64,000 nt of DNA from Cheiracanthium punctorium. Lineage: Eukaryota; Arthropoda; Arachnida; Araneae; Cheiracanthiidae. The translations under genes were made by a program, and so were the position numbers. The stretch is taken from contig JAWZYV010013274.1 of the NCBI GenBank assembly GCA_038373885.1, positions 1,674,001 through 1,738,000 on the forward strand, in the 5' to 3' direction. Shown here in pieces: positions 11,687 to 22,980 of the stretch. Position 1 is the stretch's first letter. Each line of letters starts with the position of its first letter. The notes under the pieces were generated by a model. It worked only from the letters and a program-made list of their open reading frames with translations, did no database searches and was not told the origin of the DNA.

Positions 11687-11835
11687 GGTAGCCAATAGTT
11701 ACGGGAAGATGAGGGAAAACCTAGAAAAGTCGGCGGAATTTATTTGAACAAAAAAAGTCATGGAAAGTCTAACAATATTTAAAATTTTGGCAAAAAATCT
11801 AGAAAATCTCAATGTTACCTGGAAAATTATTAAAT
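11687..11835. mobile_element. Probable hAT fragment (CAGGGTAGCCA start)
   Basis: CAGGGTAGCCAATAGTTACG, then GGGAAAACC, GTCATGGAAAGTC and AGAAAATCTC, resembles the CAGGGT(A/T)GCCA ... CGGGAAAATC start of widespread arthropod hAT MITEs. No opposite end was found, so it is a fragment. Confidence 0.4.
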
Positions 11836-14690
11836 GTCAATTTTTATAAATATTCTCAGTTTGTCATCAGTTTGAAATCTTCCAAGTATCATTTGACCTA
11901 AGTGTTACGAGATTCATGGTCTGTATTGATATGGCAGTTGTAAATTATATGTATACCGGGGTCGATCCAGGAATTTTTTTTTTTTTTTCGAGGGTCCCAT
12001 TTTCGTAAAAATTGCTTATTTTGTGAATTTCAGCACTATGTTTGTGAACTTTCATACCAATTTTTAATAAGTCGCTTTGCTTTTGTTCAGATAATTTGGT
12101 AAAGAAGATTAAAATGTGGGGTAAAAGGCCAATGAAGGGCCATTTAAATCTATTGTATTTTTGTGAAGGGTTTTAAATGACGCCTTGCTTAAAATATTAT
12201 AGACGAAGCTCTAAAATCACCGTATTTCATATCTCATAGTACTGATTATATCGTCGACGAGGTTTTTATCGGATGACAATGAAGTCTGACCGTCCGCGGC
12301 TTTTGATCAGTTAAATGTATAAGTTGATTTCAACTTAATTACGACTGTACTTTTCATAAGGCATAATACTCATCTGCAAACAGATTCGCAGACTAAGAGC
12401 TATTGGTGATAGTTTTTATTTTATTCTATTTTTTATTAAGCACTTACTTGATCACAAAAAGGATGCGTGACCATCCCACGTAAAGGATTTATTCACCCAC
12501 TGAAATTAAGCGAAACAGGCCGTAAAGTTTTTTAAACAGCCATTGAAAAATAACTTTGACTGAGCACGGCATTAAACATTTTAACACGTTGTCCCATCTT
12601 TCATTCATGCCCCATCCCTCGGAGATACTGTCACTAGTTAAAAGCAGAACTTAATGCAAATGATAGCCAGCAACGACAACATTTGTCTAACCAAAAAATC
12701 CGAACTAATGTCTCAAGGTCCTTGTTGTGACAGATTAATAGTGGCTATCAATTACAGAAGTCTAAGTTTGGTAACGCGGCATCTCTAAATCGGGCAATAT
12801 AGAAAAGAGTAGCAGCTTATTATTAGTAATAAGCGAAATTCGAAACCGCCTAGAATTAAATATCCTGTGTTCTTCAAGGAGGCAAAAATAGGAGGGGGGA
12901 GGCAGCAGATTTAAAATCTCATTCATGAAAGGTTCTAAGGGTTATTATAAAGCTGTTTTAGTTCTTGAAAGTGACATCTTCATAGAAATTATATGTATAA
13001 AATAAAATCTTTTAGCGAACATAAAAGAAAAATTGTTTTCATAATTTAATTTTAACTTCTAAGTTCTACTATATTTCTTGTAGAATATTAAGCTTCATAA
13101 TAAATATAGTATCTGCATGTGTCTAAAAGCGTGGTATAAAACATTATAAATATTACTTTGCTGCAGAAAGTACGAGTTTAAACCTTTTTAAGCATTTGAA
13201 AATTATATAAAGCATCTAACTGCTTTGTTATTTTTCCCGCTTTATTTGTTTTGCTTACAAAACGTCGAATGCAGTGTTTAGAAACCTTATGGGAATTATC
13301 AGTTGTTAATATTTTAGAATGTTTACAAAACTTACTAAAGACACAAGTAAAATAATTTTAGTTTATTTTGGATATTCGAAAAATCGGAAGTCTAATATAC
13401 GAATGAGAAGTTCTTAAAGTGTGTGACATTCCCCTCCCTCTACTCCATTAATAAATATCTATATCATCTTTTTTTTTTCCCCACTTGAGGTTTGTAATTC
13501 TGGCATCTGCTGTTATATATATTTTTTCATGCGGGGTATGTCATATTTGCAGTATACTTTTGTTTTACTTATTAGTTATATATAAACTCAGAGTTTTTGT
13601 GTAGGCGAATTAAATAACTTTGTATAAATAACACGACTAAAAACTTAAGATATTTCTCCAAAAGTTCAGAAATCATCAATACGCATAAACACAGGTTTAA
13701 TTAAAAAATTTTTTTACTCCCCCCCCTTTTGAGTGTATTTGCTATTCGATGGTGCGCTGTATTTAGAAATTCCATGAGGGCGCCACCAGTAAATGGGTCA
13801 AAAAAGCCTTATGTTCGGCTTAAGTGAAAACAAAAAGCACGTGGTATTGTAACAATGTTTTAATTAGAACAGTATTAAAAATGTAGACCAATAAAATAAG
13901 AAAATCGAGCAATTCTAATTCTGTTAAACTGGGGAAAAAATAAATAAAATAAAAATATTGAATCCAGAATCGTACTCTGCCCTCTCACACCGTACTTTCC
14001 CTCTCACACCGTCAATTGCGAGCAGATATCTCGTATGCAAAACAACTCCATTCACAACACTGACCTTTTTCCAGAACTATTATCGAGTAAAAAAAAAAGA
14101 AAATGTACACACATACGTGTCAACACTTAATTCTGTTCTAGAGTCACGCACTAGTGCAGGAAATTCTGACGTGACCACCGAAAGTGCACTCCTGTTCTCG
14201 ACCGATTGTCACCAGCGCCGTGTCAAACGTATGCGAAAACATGAAATGATGGATTGAGTCGAAAGAGTAAAAACTTTATTAAACGAAAATCGTACGAGGG
14301 CGGAATTTTATTTTGCTTCTTTTTCGGTGTGTTACCTGGAAATACGCGTAGCCATTTGCTCAATTATGTTTTTATTTATGAAGATGGCTTGTAAAGGGGA
14401 AGACGTGACACGTTTGATTGGTGGAAAATAGTCTTGCAGATGAAATCTCCGTAGCATTGCATTTCTGTCATTGAGTTTTGCATATAAATGTATGCATACG
14501 ACTTTAAGTGGTGTATTGATCATTGCCGTATCCGGGTGTAGGGGTGGGGGGTTTTCGCCCCCCTCCCCCACCATTTGCTTATTGGATAACAGTTTGCTTC
14601 ATCGCACACTTCGTTACACCAAATGAACTTTAATTAGCACTCACCCCCCCACCCCACCCCACCCCAAAAAAAGAAATTAAATTAAATACA
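11836..14690. other. Intronic DNA with one hAT-like scrap near 11955
   Basis: GGGGTCGATCCAGGAATTTTT at about 11957 may be a scrap of a hAT end. The rest is unique AT-rich sequence with a C-rich/G-rich patch at 14540-14570 and 14644-14666. No exon was recognised. Confidence 0.45.
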
Positions 14691-14696
14691 TCTTTT

Positions 14697-14800
14697 TTAG
14701 CGTAACCTTTTGCTTCATTCTACATTTTATTTAAGTCGAGCTTTAAAAAAAGGGCCATCCCTAAAGAAATGTTTGTATCCCTAAAGAAATGTGCAATGAT
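14697..14800. repeat. Short dispersed repeat plus 20-bp direct repeat
   Basis: GTAACCTTTTGCTTCATTCT ... ACATTTTATTTAAGTC resembles GTAACATTTTGCTTTATTAT ... ACATTTTATTTAGGTC at 20154-20192. Just after it, CCCTAAAGAAATGT occurs twice (about 14759 and 14779). Confidence 0.55.
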
Positions 14801-14971
14801 GTCGATGCATTAACAAATTAATGCAATGAGCAGGGACTGACAAAAGTTGTAAATCTTAGGAACCAACAAACGTTTTTAGGAGCCATATATATGTTTGTGC
14901 CGGGGGCTAGGATAGGGGCGTGAGGAAAAACTTAGAACACTCCATGGAACCGACCACTTGACAAAACAACA

Positions 14972-15168
14972 CATTTTTATAACGAGAACAACGGTTACAA
15001 AACACAGAAGATACATTTAGAATAAATAAACACTATACGGGAACATACAGTAGCTGCTATGCGCGTACACGCCAGAGGAGAGAGATGAACGAACGTTCTC
15101 TATGGTTTCTTCAACGCCGGTAGGGGGAGCTTCGCATGGAAGAAAGATGATATAGGGGGCGCGCTACA
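14972..15168 (-). mobile_element. Possible LTR (gypsy-like), minus strand
   Basis: Read on the minus strand the segment starts TGTAGCGCGCCCCCTATATC at 15168, as many Ty3/gypsy LTRs do. It contains AGAGAACGTTCGTTC and TGTTTATTTATTCT, and ends near GTTGTTCTCGTTATAA at about 14974. No second LTR, matching 5-bp duplication or clear primer-binding site could be identified, so it could be a broken solo LTR or something else. No retroviral-type coding is present. Confidence 0.4.
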
Positions 15169-17734
15169 TGTTGAATTATATTAATGAAAAAAAGCTAATC
15201 GCCAAGAGATACCTTTTAGTCGCCTGGGTGACTGTGCGTCCCGGTTTGTTGAACCCTGGTAATGAGCAATGGATTTATTATTCCTTAGATCCATTATTAG
15301 GTAACTCTGTGTACATTCGAGGAAACTCATCCGTTTTCATAGTTTCTATTTTTTAATGAGAAAAACCATACTGCCTGCACAAAAAGTGCAAGACAAGAAA
15401 GAGAGCATAATAAACTGTGTGAACGAAGTTTTAATGTTCTATTCGTCAGAGTTCTTGGAGACCAAAAGCCATTCATCAAATATTTGTTCATAAGAAGGTT
15501 AAAGGATGTTTCTTTAACTCCTTGGACAAAGCCAGAAAATGTTAGTTCAAATAATTATCAAATTATTATGTTTTTCATTCCCTGCATTTATTCTTTTTCG
15601 TTAAAGTCGAAAGTTTTGAGTTTTGATATGTCTTTTTACAAAGCAGAAAGCACTCATAAGTTTTGTAACTATGCAACATAATGAAAACTCTCGAAACCTG
15701 GTGATAAATTTAAAAATAAACTTTGTATTTACCCCACACATACCTATAAATAATACAGGACGTATATTTCGGTTGATGCAAAGGATTTTTCACAGGTGGA
15801 CACCACTTTTTCCTGCCTCAATTGAGGTTTAATTTTTTTTACAGCAGATCTCTATTTATCTACGAAGTTGCTTAATGTCTTTAACGAAACATCTCTAACA
15901 AGAGAACGCTATCAAAAATATTAATTTGTACCAATTTGCATTTTCATGGGTCAAAAAAACAACCGATGAAATATCAGCCATTAAATGTAACATATAACTC
16001 TGCTTTAGGAGTTAAGACGGCCAGAAAAAATTAAAGAAAGAAAAAAGGAGAGAGAAAGCGTTATTACATATGTTCTTAGTTCCTAAGCCGTCACGCAATA
16101 CCGACTTAGGTCTAACTCCGACAATCTTTAATGCATTTGGAAAGCGTCACGTGACACAGAAAAGCATGACAAAGATCTGAAGCTTAGTAGGCTCAATTTC
16201 AAGGGTCCACATGTTCTACGTCACCATTCTATCAAGTGTCAAAACTAGGGAAAGAAAAAAGATAATTTTTCGTTTAAAAAGTATGCAGTAAATAGAAATA
16301 CAGCGGATTCGAAATGTGTTTTAATCTCCTGAATTTTTTTTCTACATCGCCAGAGCATTATGATCATAATTAAAAGAACTGTCAACGGCAAGTCTTGGAA
16401 ACATGAATGTAGAGGATCTTCGAAAGTTTTAAAACACGAAAATGTGCAAGTATCTTTCATAAAGTTTTTCTAATCCTCTTTATTTTGAAAAGTAAAGTTA
16501 TAAAACAATAGCCAAAATATGAAAAAATTCTGCTTAGCAGAATATTTCAGGGGGGCTAGTAGCACTCATTTCCCCCCTTCATAGTTATACAATACTTTTA
16601 ATAATACTTATTAAATTAAAATAAATGCCTAAATTAAAAAATATGAGTACAACTTCCTCTTCCTTCCTTTTTTTTTTCGGGGGGGGGGACCTTTTTATAT
16701 TCGAAATTTTGTTAATTTAACGTTACACTTCTTACGAATCACATAAACAAGCATTATAGTATTTTTGTAGATTGGGATTAAAGTAAAATCACTGGTTTGC
16801 TTAACATCAACCAAAAAAATAAGATCAGATTTCAAATTTTGTATACTTATTCATAATTTGCGTGATTTCCTCACACAAGGGTCAGCAAATGCCCACCCTT
16901 GCCGTTAGATGCCAGCGCCCATATTATGGTCTTAATTTAAAACAGTCGGAGGTTTTCATATAAAATATAACAACGAAGGATCGCAAATCTCGGCAATTTT
17001 TTATAGGTCATGAAATCCTCACATTTGCATCAAATCTGCTAATTAATCGGCTGTCTTTATTCCGAATCATTTATCATCATTCTATTGTATACAACGGAGG
17101 ATCTGTTTTGAATATTAATTGCCACCTGGGTTTTTAATGAATCGCTCCGTTAACCGCCCTTGACGATGAAGAAGCGTAAGCAATTATCCCAACCTCTTTT
17201 TTTTAAATTTAGTTGTTATCAACGGAAAACTGTCAATATATCTTCTAGTTTTGGACTAAAAGCAAGCACATTACGCACTTGCTCACCTGCTGCTTTGATA
17301 TAAAGCAATGCAATGATCTCATTTCTGTTATTCGACGATCAGGCGGATTAAAGGGACTGGTGTCCCTTAGATGTCTATTATTTAAATTAATGAATTAATA
17401 ATTGCGGGGAAACTTGTCGTATACCCACTGCCACTCAACCCGTTCATGATGCCGATGCCCGGCTTGAGCTACTCGAGGAGATAAACAAGGTGTCCGCGCT
17501 GCCAAGTTGAGTAACTCGAGTATTACTATTACTCGACCAATGCTCGAACTCTCCAAAGATTTTCCTTGGGAAGTTTTGGAGATAGATCACAGGAACTTCA
17601 AATGTTGTTTTCGTTACCTCCCATTGGCTCCGCTTAGGGTTGCCGAATAGCCGGACAGACCAGTCAGTTTAACCGGACATTTGGATAAAAAGGTCGCACA
17701 GCATGCAATATTCAGGATTTGGCTCGGTATTCAT
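15169..17734. other. Intronic DNA; contains one perfect GTCACGTGAC site
   Basis: Mostly unique AT-rich sequence. GTCACGTGAC, a 10-bp palindromic E-box (CLEAR/USF/MITF-type), lies at 16146-16155. A G-run sits at 16679-16688. Around 17640, AGGGTTGCCGAATAGCCGGACAGACC resembles a hAT-type CAGGGTTGCC end. No exon was recognised. Confidence 0.5.
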
Positions 17735-18108
17735 TAGAGATGAGTTCGGGCTCATTTTTTGAAGCCCGAGCCCGAAGACTTTTAATCCGAGCCCGCCCGA
17801 GCCCGAGCAATATTATTAAAGTTGGAGCCCGAGCCCGCCCGAGCCGATTTTAACTAAAGACAAATAAAATTAACTACTTCATTAATAGGATACAATAAAT
17901 TTTGGAGCTTCACACACCTTCTAGTCCCCCGTGCCGCTATTTTTTTCAATAAGTACGTCTATTTATCCCATGAATCACTTTTTAAAATCTGTTTCAAGGA
18001 GTATGTTCAACAAAGGAGAAATTTTTCACGAGCCCGAGCCCGAACGCAATCGTGAATTACAGAGGTCGGGCCCGGGCTCGGGCTCGGGCTGAGCCCGTCT
18101 CATCTCTA
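17735..18108 (+). mobile_element. hAT-type MITE, GGGCTC-iteration family, copy 2
   Basis: The 374-bp element starts TAGAGATGAG and ends CTCATCTCTA, with a perfect 8-bp target duplication GTATTCAT (17727-17734 and 18109-18116). It is in the opposite orientation to 7689-8012 and shares the interior containing CACACACCTTCTAGT and TACGTCTATTTATCCCATGA. It is about 50 bp longer, partly through extra GAGCCCGCCC iterations and a block with AATAGGATACAATAAATTTTGG. Confidence 0.9.
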
Positions 18109-18116
18109 GTATTCAT

Positions 18117-19100
18117 AGGTACGACAAGACCTGTGTGTGTGTGTAGCTCATGTTTTATTCGAGATTTACTCGAGATTCACCCTAAAGTGGAGGTCTAAAC
18201 GCACCCTAAATTACTTATCGAGAAGAAATATGTGAAATTTCTTTATACTTTTTTCATGTTTCAGATTAATTTTTTGACTTGTATAATCTAACGTATTTTT
18301 TGCTGTTGACAATAATTTAGATCCTTATTATATTTACATAGTTCTTTTTTTTTTTTTTTTCCCCTCTTCATTCTTTGATGGAGCATAAAGATTAAAGAAT
18401 AACGCAGACAGTTTTATTTGGCATGCCTGCCTAATCAATATGGCAAGAACGAGAACAGGTGGTTTTTCCCGCAAAAGCTCCAAGTCATATTATTGACAAG
18501 AACTGATTTTCATGCTTGTAGTTCGTATTGATTGGCCAGATTTATCATATGAATGATGACTCCCTTTTTCTTTCAAGAAAATTTTAGACGCTCTCAGCTA
18601 TTCTTAGTATAAGCATTATCGGATTTCGTATTAAATTTAAAAGGAAGTCTTTAGTAAAGTTTAAAAAATACTGTTCCAAAGCTGCAAGATTAATTCGTTA
18701 CGAAATCCATTTTAATCAAGTAAGTACCCAACGATTGTAGATTTAAACACAATTGCTATTAAGAGAGGAAAAAAAAAAGATTAAGTGTGGTATTGAGATG
18801 GTATTTAATTTAAATAGAAATTTTATCACAGTTTTAACGCACAGTACAAAAATTTTAACAAATTTAATCGACATTGGAACTCAGGCCAACCCCTTATTTG
18901 ATTTTAAGGCTTCATCAAAATTTCTACAGTATCCTACTTGAACAAAATTAAGATCATGGACATGAGTAAACTGCTAAAGAAAGGTTTTATGTTAAGCTTC
19001 TCTTTTACCAACATTTACAGAAATAATATTTTAATTTAGCTATTATAAAGTTACTAATCTTTCTTGGTTAAGCAGCAGTGCTTCTATTGCAGCCGAGTAG
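18117..19100. other. Intronic DNA, nothing recognised
   Basis: AT-rich with a T16 run near 18345. No element ends were seen. Confidence 0.5.
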
Positions 19101-19102
19101 AA

Positions 19103-19150
19103 CAGCGGTTCCCAACTTTTACCATTGTCCCCCCCCCCCCAAACAAAGGC
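19103..19150 (+). mobile_element. hAT terminal fragment (CAGCGGTTCCCAACTTTT)
   Basis: CAGCGGTTCCCAACTTTT is the common CAGNGGTTC(T/C)CAAC terminus of Charlie-like hAT elements. It is followed by a C run. No matching right end was found. Confidence 0.5.
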
Positions 19151-19475
19151 TAACTTCCTATGGTGCTTCCCTTCATGCAGGTTTTTGTTCTAAAATGAAC
19201 ATTCGGTCGCCTTTTCTGTAAAGTAATGTTATCGGAAAAGTTTGAATAAATATTTTAAGCGAAACTAGAAATTTTATGGAGTAAAAATAAGTATGAGTTA
19301 GATGATTTTTTAAAACGTGCATTATCATTCGCTCTTCGCCTGTTTTTCTCGCCGCCTCCCCCCCCTCCAACCCACCCACCCACACACAAAAAGGAAAGGT
19401 TAAGGGTGTTAAAGGAAAATACTTAACTTCAAGTTCAAAATGAAATAACATTAAATGAAATAACATAAATAACAA

Positions 19476-19523
19476 TAGCGATCAAGTGAATAAAACACAA
19501 ATGTTTTATTCACTTGATCGCTA
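19476..19523. other. Perfect 22-bp inverted repeat with 4-nt loop
   Basis: 19476-19497 and 19502-19523 are exact reverse complements (TAGCGATCAAG... and ...CTTGATCGCTA) with loop CAAA. It lies 15 bp before the ATG of the small ORF at 19539. It could be a microRNA-like or terminator-like hairpin, a fold-back element remnant, or an element end; the sequence alone does not decide. Confidence 0.85.
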
Positions 19524-19538
19524 CTTTATCGTGTAACT

Positions 19539-19727
19539 ATGTCTCGACGTTCTGCGGCGAATCAAACCCTTACATTTGCCAGATGTCTGAGCAGAGTGGT
19601 TCAGAATGGCACAGCTGCTGCACCCGTCACACAGAGTGACATACAAGCAGCATGCCGGACACGACCAACTCCCGGATATTTATCCATCCGCATGGTCGGC
19701 GGGCATATCGAGACCATGAAATTGTAA
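19539..19727 (+). CDS. Small unidentified ORF, 62 codons, GC-rich for its setting
   Basis: It opens with ATGTCTCGACGTTCTGCGGC and encodes a basic N-terminus (MSRRSAANQTL) followed by RCLSRVVQNGTAAAPVTQ and ending GGHIETMKL. It stops at TAA inside GTAATAAACC, so an AATAAA signal overlaps the end. The codons are clearly richer in G+C than the flanks. I do not recognise the protein. It may be a remnant of an inserted coding copy (retrocopy or TE) rather than a working gene. No intron signals or promoter were recognised. Confidence 0.3.
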   Translation: MSRRSAANQTLTFARCLSRVVQNGTAAAPVTQSDIQAACRTRPTPGYLSIRMVGGHIETMKL

Positions 19728-19815
19728 TAAACCTATTTACAGAGTTACCGCAAGAGAATTACTTAAAATATTCGTTAAGTGTATAAGTGTACATTAAAAG
19801 CAGGGGAGACACGTT

Positions 19816-19990
19816 TAGGGATGGACGCGAGACGACTTTTTGCGAGACGAGACAGAGATTTACAGCTTTTTTGCGAGACGAGACAGACATTTTTAACATT
19901 ATGATATAGGGATTTTTGCGAGACGAGACAAACTTTTCGGCTGTTTTGCGAGACGCGAGACACCAATTTTTCGTCTCGCGTCCATCCCTA
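19816..19990 (+). mobile_element. hAT-type MITE, GCGAGACGAGAC family, best-preserved copy
   Basis: The 175-bp element has perfect 20-bp terminal inverted repeats (TAGGGATGGACGCGAGACGA and its reverse complement) and a perfect 8-bp target duplication GACACGTT (19808-19815 and 19991-19998). The interior is three spaced copies of TTTTTGCGAGACGAGACA, so nearly the whole element is terminal or iterated motif. Structure and duplication length indicate a non-autonomous hAT element. Confidence 0.92.
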
Positions 19991-20286
19991 GACACGTTTA
20001 AGAATGGGTGGAGCTTCAGAAACTAGTAACAAGGTGTATATTTCAGGATAATGTTGTTTAAATAATGGTGGTTCCAGGAGAGGTGCTGAGGCTTCACCCC
20101 TCCTTACATATATACATACGTACGCACAGTTCATATGTATATACATTTTAAGGGTAACATTTTGCTTTATTATACATTTTATTTAGGTCATATAAGCTCT
20201 TTTTTAAATGTATCTTCCCCGGGGAAAAGAAACCCTTTTAGATCCGTTATTGTTTTTTAGTTAAAAACGATGACTATTACTTTTAA

Positions 20287-21010
20287 GGGAACAGTTCACT
20301 GAAATACGGCCAAAAAATCGATTTTTATTTTTTAATTCTAAATTAAAGTTTATTTTACTGTGGGCAATTTAAACCAACATTTCAATTATGCGATAAGAAA
20401 TATAGCTAAAACATTTCATATAACGGAAATAAATGCCAAATTTTATCTTTAAATGCTTATTTCTCAAAATAGAAAATTTTAACGTTCCGCTCAACATATC
20501 TTTGGAACGCTTCAACATAATACGTACTTTAAAATTTTCAGGACTTGTCCATTGTATTGCTGTGCATAAAATGAACTGTAATTTTAAATGTAAATTGATA
20601 GAAAAAAAAATTATAAACAAAAAAGCTACAAAAAATGCAAGAATTTTGCTTTTTCCTAATTAAAATTGTTAAAATTGTTCTTGCAATTTTAAATATCTTA
20701 ATGATTGTAGTTCGTGTCATTAGTTAAGAGTATTTTATTTAATTTAAAGTGAAATTTGTTGGAAAATATTGAAAAGATTTATCTTTCGCGGAGTGCATTA
20801 TAGTAATTTTGAAGACGTGAGATTTTATATATATATATATTTTTTTTGAGTAGTAAATAAACTGAATTTTATTTTTATTATACAAAACAGTATCGTGTGC
20901 AGTCGCCCTGCTAAAATCATTTTAATACCTAAAGCAATTTTTTCGTCAACGATTTCTGAAGATGTAGCACTTTTTAGTGATTCCATGCCTTGAATGGGTG
21001 AATTGTCCCC
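20287..21010. mobile_element. 724-bp TIR element flanked by TTAA
   Basis: The ends are GGGAACAGTTCAC and GTGAATTGTCCCC, reverse complements with two mismatches. Each is bordered by TTAA (20283-20286 and 21011-21014), and the match continues outward as TTTTAA. A TTAA target with G-starting termini fits Kolobok-type better than piggyBac-type elements (which start CCC), but this is inference. The interior is AT-rich with overlapping short open frames and no transposase motif. Confidence 0.65.
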
Positions 21011-21014
21011 TTAA

Positions 21015-21862
21015 AAACTACTGAAGTTTAGTGAAATGGAGTTTAAAGTTTGATTTATTTTAGTATACATTTTGTTTAACGTGCTCAGCTGATTTTACGA
21101 CTTTGCAAGCATTTTGAAATTTTGAGCTGTTTCGCATGCATTGGTATTAATTTCTTATGGAAAATTGCGAATCCAGTTAATTTAGATTATGAAGTTTTTC
21201 TTAACCGTATGAAAAATATGGATGCTTATGGCCTGATTTTTGAATTTCTAAAATCGATTGTAACGTAAACAAAATTTATTGTTGCGTCCAAAACGTGAGG
21301 GAAGAACGGAATTTGACCAAATGAAGAGCGATTTTTGGTAGAATAGAAGAATCGGCCAGTTTTATTCTCGTCTCATTACATAATAATGGTAATTTTTCGA
21401 CACTGTTCCTTCCATTTAAACAAAATTGCGCATAACTATGGCAAGTTGCTATTGCTTAATTTATTGCCATACACTTACTTCAATGTAGTAAAGCGTCTAC
21501 AAACTTTCTGTTACGTCATATTAAAGAACGTCTTATCCTATTTACAGGGAATCCACCGGCAACTTAAAAGGCGACTTTTGTTACTAAATTAAAGATTAGG
21601 CAACTCGGTATACTATTTCGATTAAAAAATTCCATTTTCATACTATTTTCAAATAGTCGGCGACTTTTCCTTTAATTCAGACAACGCATTTGGTGATCGT
21701 AAAAAGAAAAGATTTGTTCTTTATTTCTCTTTCTATTGTAAACTTTATCCATTAGTCAGAGTGACTCCTTGAAGCTTCCGTAGACTTGCCTTTTTGGATG
21801 TGACTACTATGTTAGAGGACCAAACAGTGATTTAGCTATCGGCATATATTTCTTTCTTTCTT

Positions 21863-21897
<35 letters not shown>

Positions 21898-22140
21898 GTT
21901 AGTGTTAATAATATATTTTTGAGCAAACTTCGCAGAAAATGATACTGTTTTGGCTACTAAAATTATGCAGAAGAATAGTATACTATTTTGGCAGCGTTTT
22001 ATTTTACTAAGGCTACTAATTCTGCTACTATTTTTGTCTCTTGCGAATGGTGGAAAATTTGTATCTACAAGTTGAGAATTGTGCAAGCATGTTATTCATT
22101 ACTGTATGCATGAGACAGCAAAATTGCAATGCTTAGGGCG
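21015..22140. other. Intronic DNA with (TTTC)n-T30 tract
   Basis: TTTCTTTC repeats run into about 30 T at 21850-21892. The rest is unique and not recognised. Confidence 0.5.
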
Positions 22141-22172
22141 CGTGTATCTAATCGGGCTTTTTCCGGCCCTGA

Positions 22173-22980
22173 TTGAAAATAAGCCCATTAGAAATCCTGT
22201 ACTTTCATGAAGTCCACTTAGCAGCTGTTAAAAAGCCATTTCACTTCGGCATTTTACGACATCCGTCATACAATGATGATAGAAATCTGTCCTCTCTGGC
22301 AAACATGCCAATTACATCATTGCACAATCTGGCTGTCGCCAACCAGCTCATTTGGGTATTTCCGAAACAAAATACGTTCGGCGGGGACCCCTATGTAATA
22401 ATTAAAAAAAAAAGGAGGAAAGTTTTCTTCCCAAATGAGTGGTTCCAAGCCGTAAAAGGAGTAATAATCTGCATGGAAAACGTACTAAAACGAATTCATC
22501 AAGTCATTAAAAATGCCGAGGATGAAAAAGGAGGTTACAACGCAATTATCAGCTTCACATATCTTCATCTTCGGCAATTAACTCTTCGGAGAGACAACGG
22601 GAATAACTGCGTCATCATGAAACCTCGGACGCAGTTAATTTACATTAGAATAAAACGCGGGTGGCCATTTTCATTAAGTACTCATACTCACTAATGGACT
22701 ATAAAACCAGGTTAAGGCGCATTTAAGAGCGTCTGTGTTCAAATGTTCTGTGCGGTATATTGGGAGATGAATACCTCAAATACTATTTTGTTAAGCTCCA
22801 TTAATAAAGCGTTTCTATTGCATGCAAAGAGAACGAAAAACAGAAAAAAAAGAATGTTATTGCATATTCTACGAGCGGGAAAACAATGCAGCAACGGCGG
22901 AAAGGGCGGGAGAATGGATGAAGCGATTAATTGCATTGCTGAAATAGTAACGATGCGAGCTTATTTGTATGATTAGATTG
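22173..22980. promoter_or_regulatory. Candidate conserved intronic block, includes a 174-codon stop-free run
   Basis: It is repeat-free and more balanced in composition than its flanks. On the plus strand 22173-22694 stays open for 173 codons, but the first codon is TTG; the first ATG gives about 130 residues starting MPITSLHNLAVANQLIW. No domain is recognised. Downstream are homeodomain-type cores (CGGATTAACAATTATG near 23010). It is either an enhancer-like block or an unrecognised exon or retrocopy. Confidence 0.25.
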
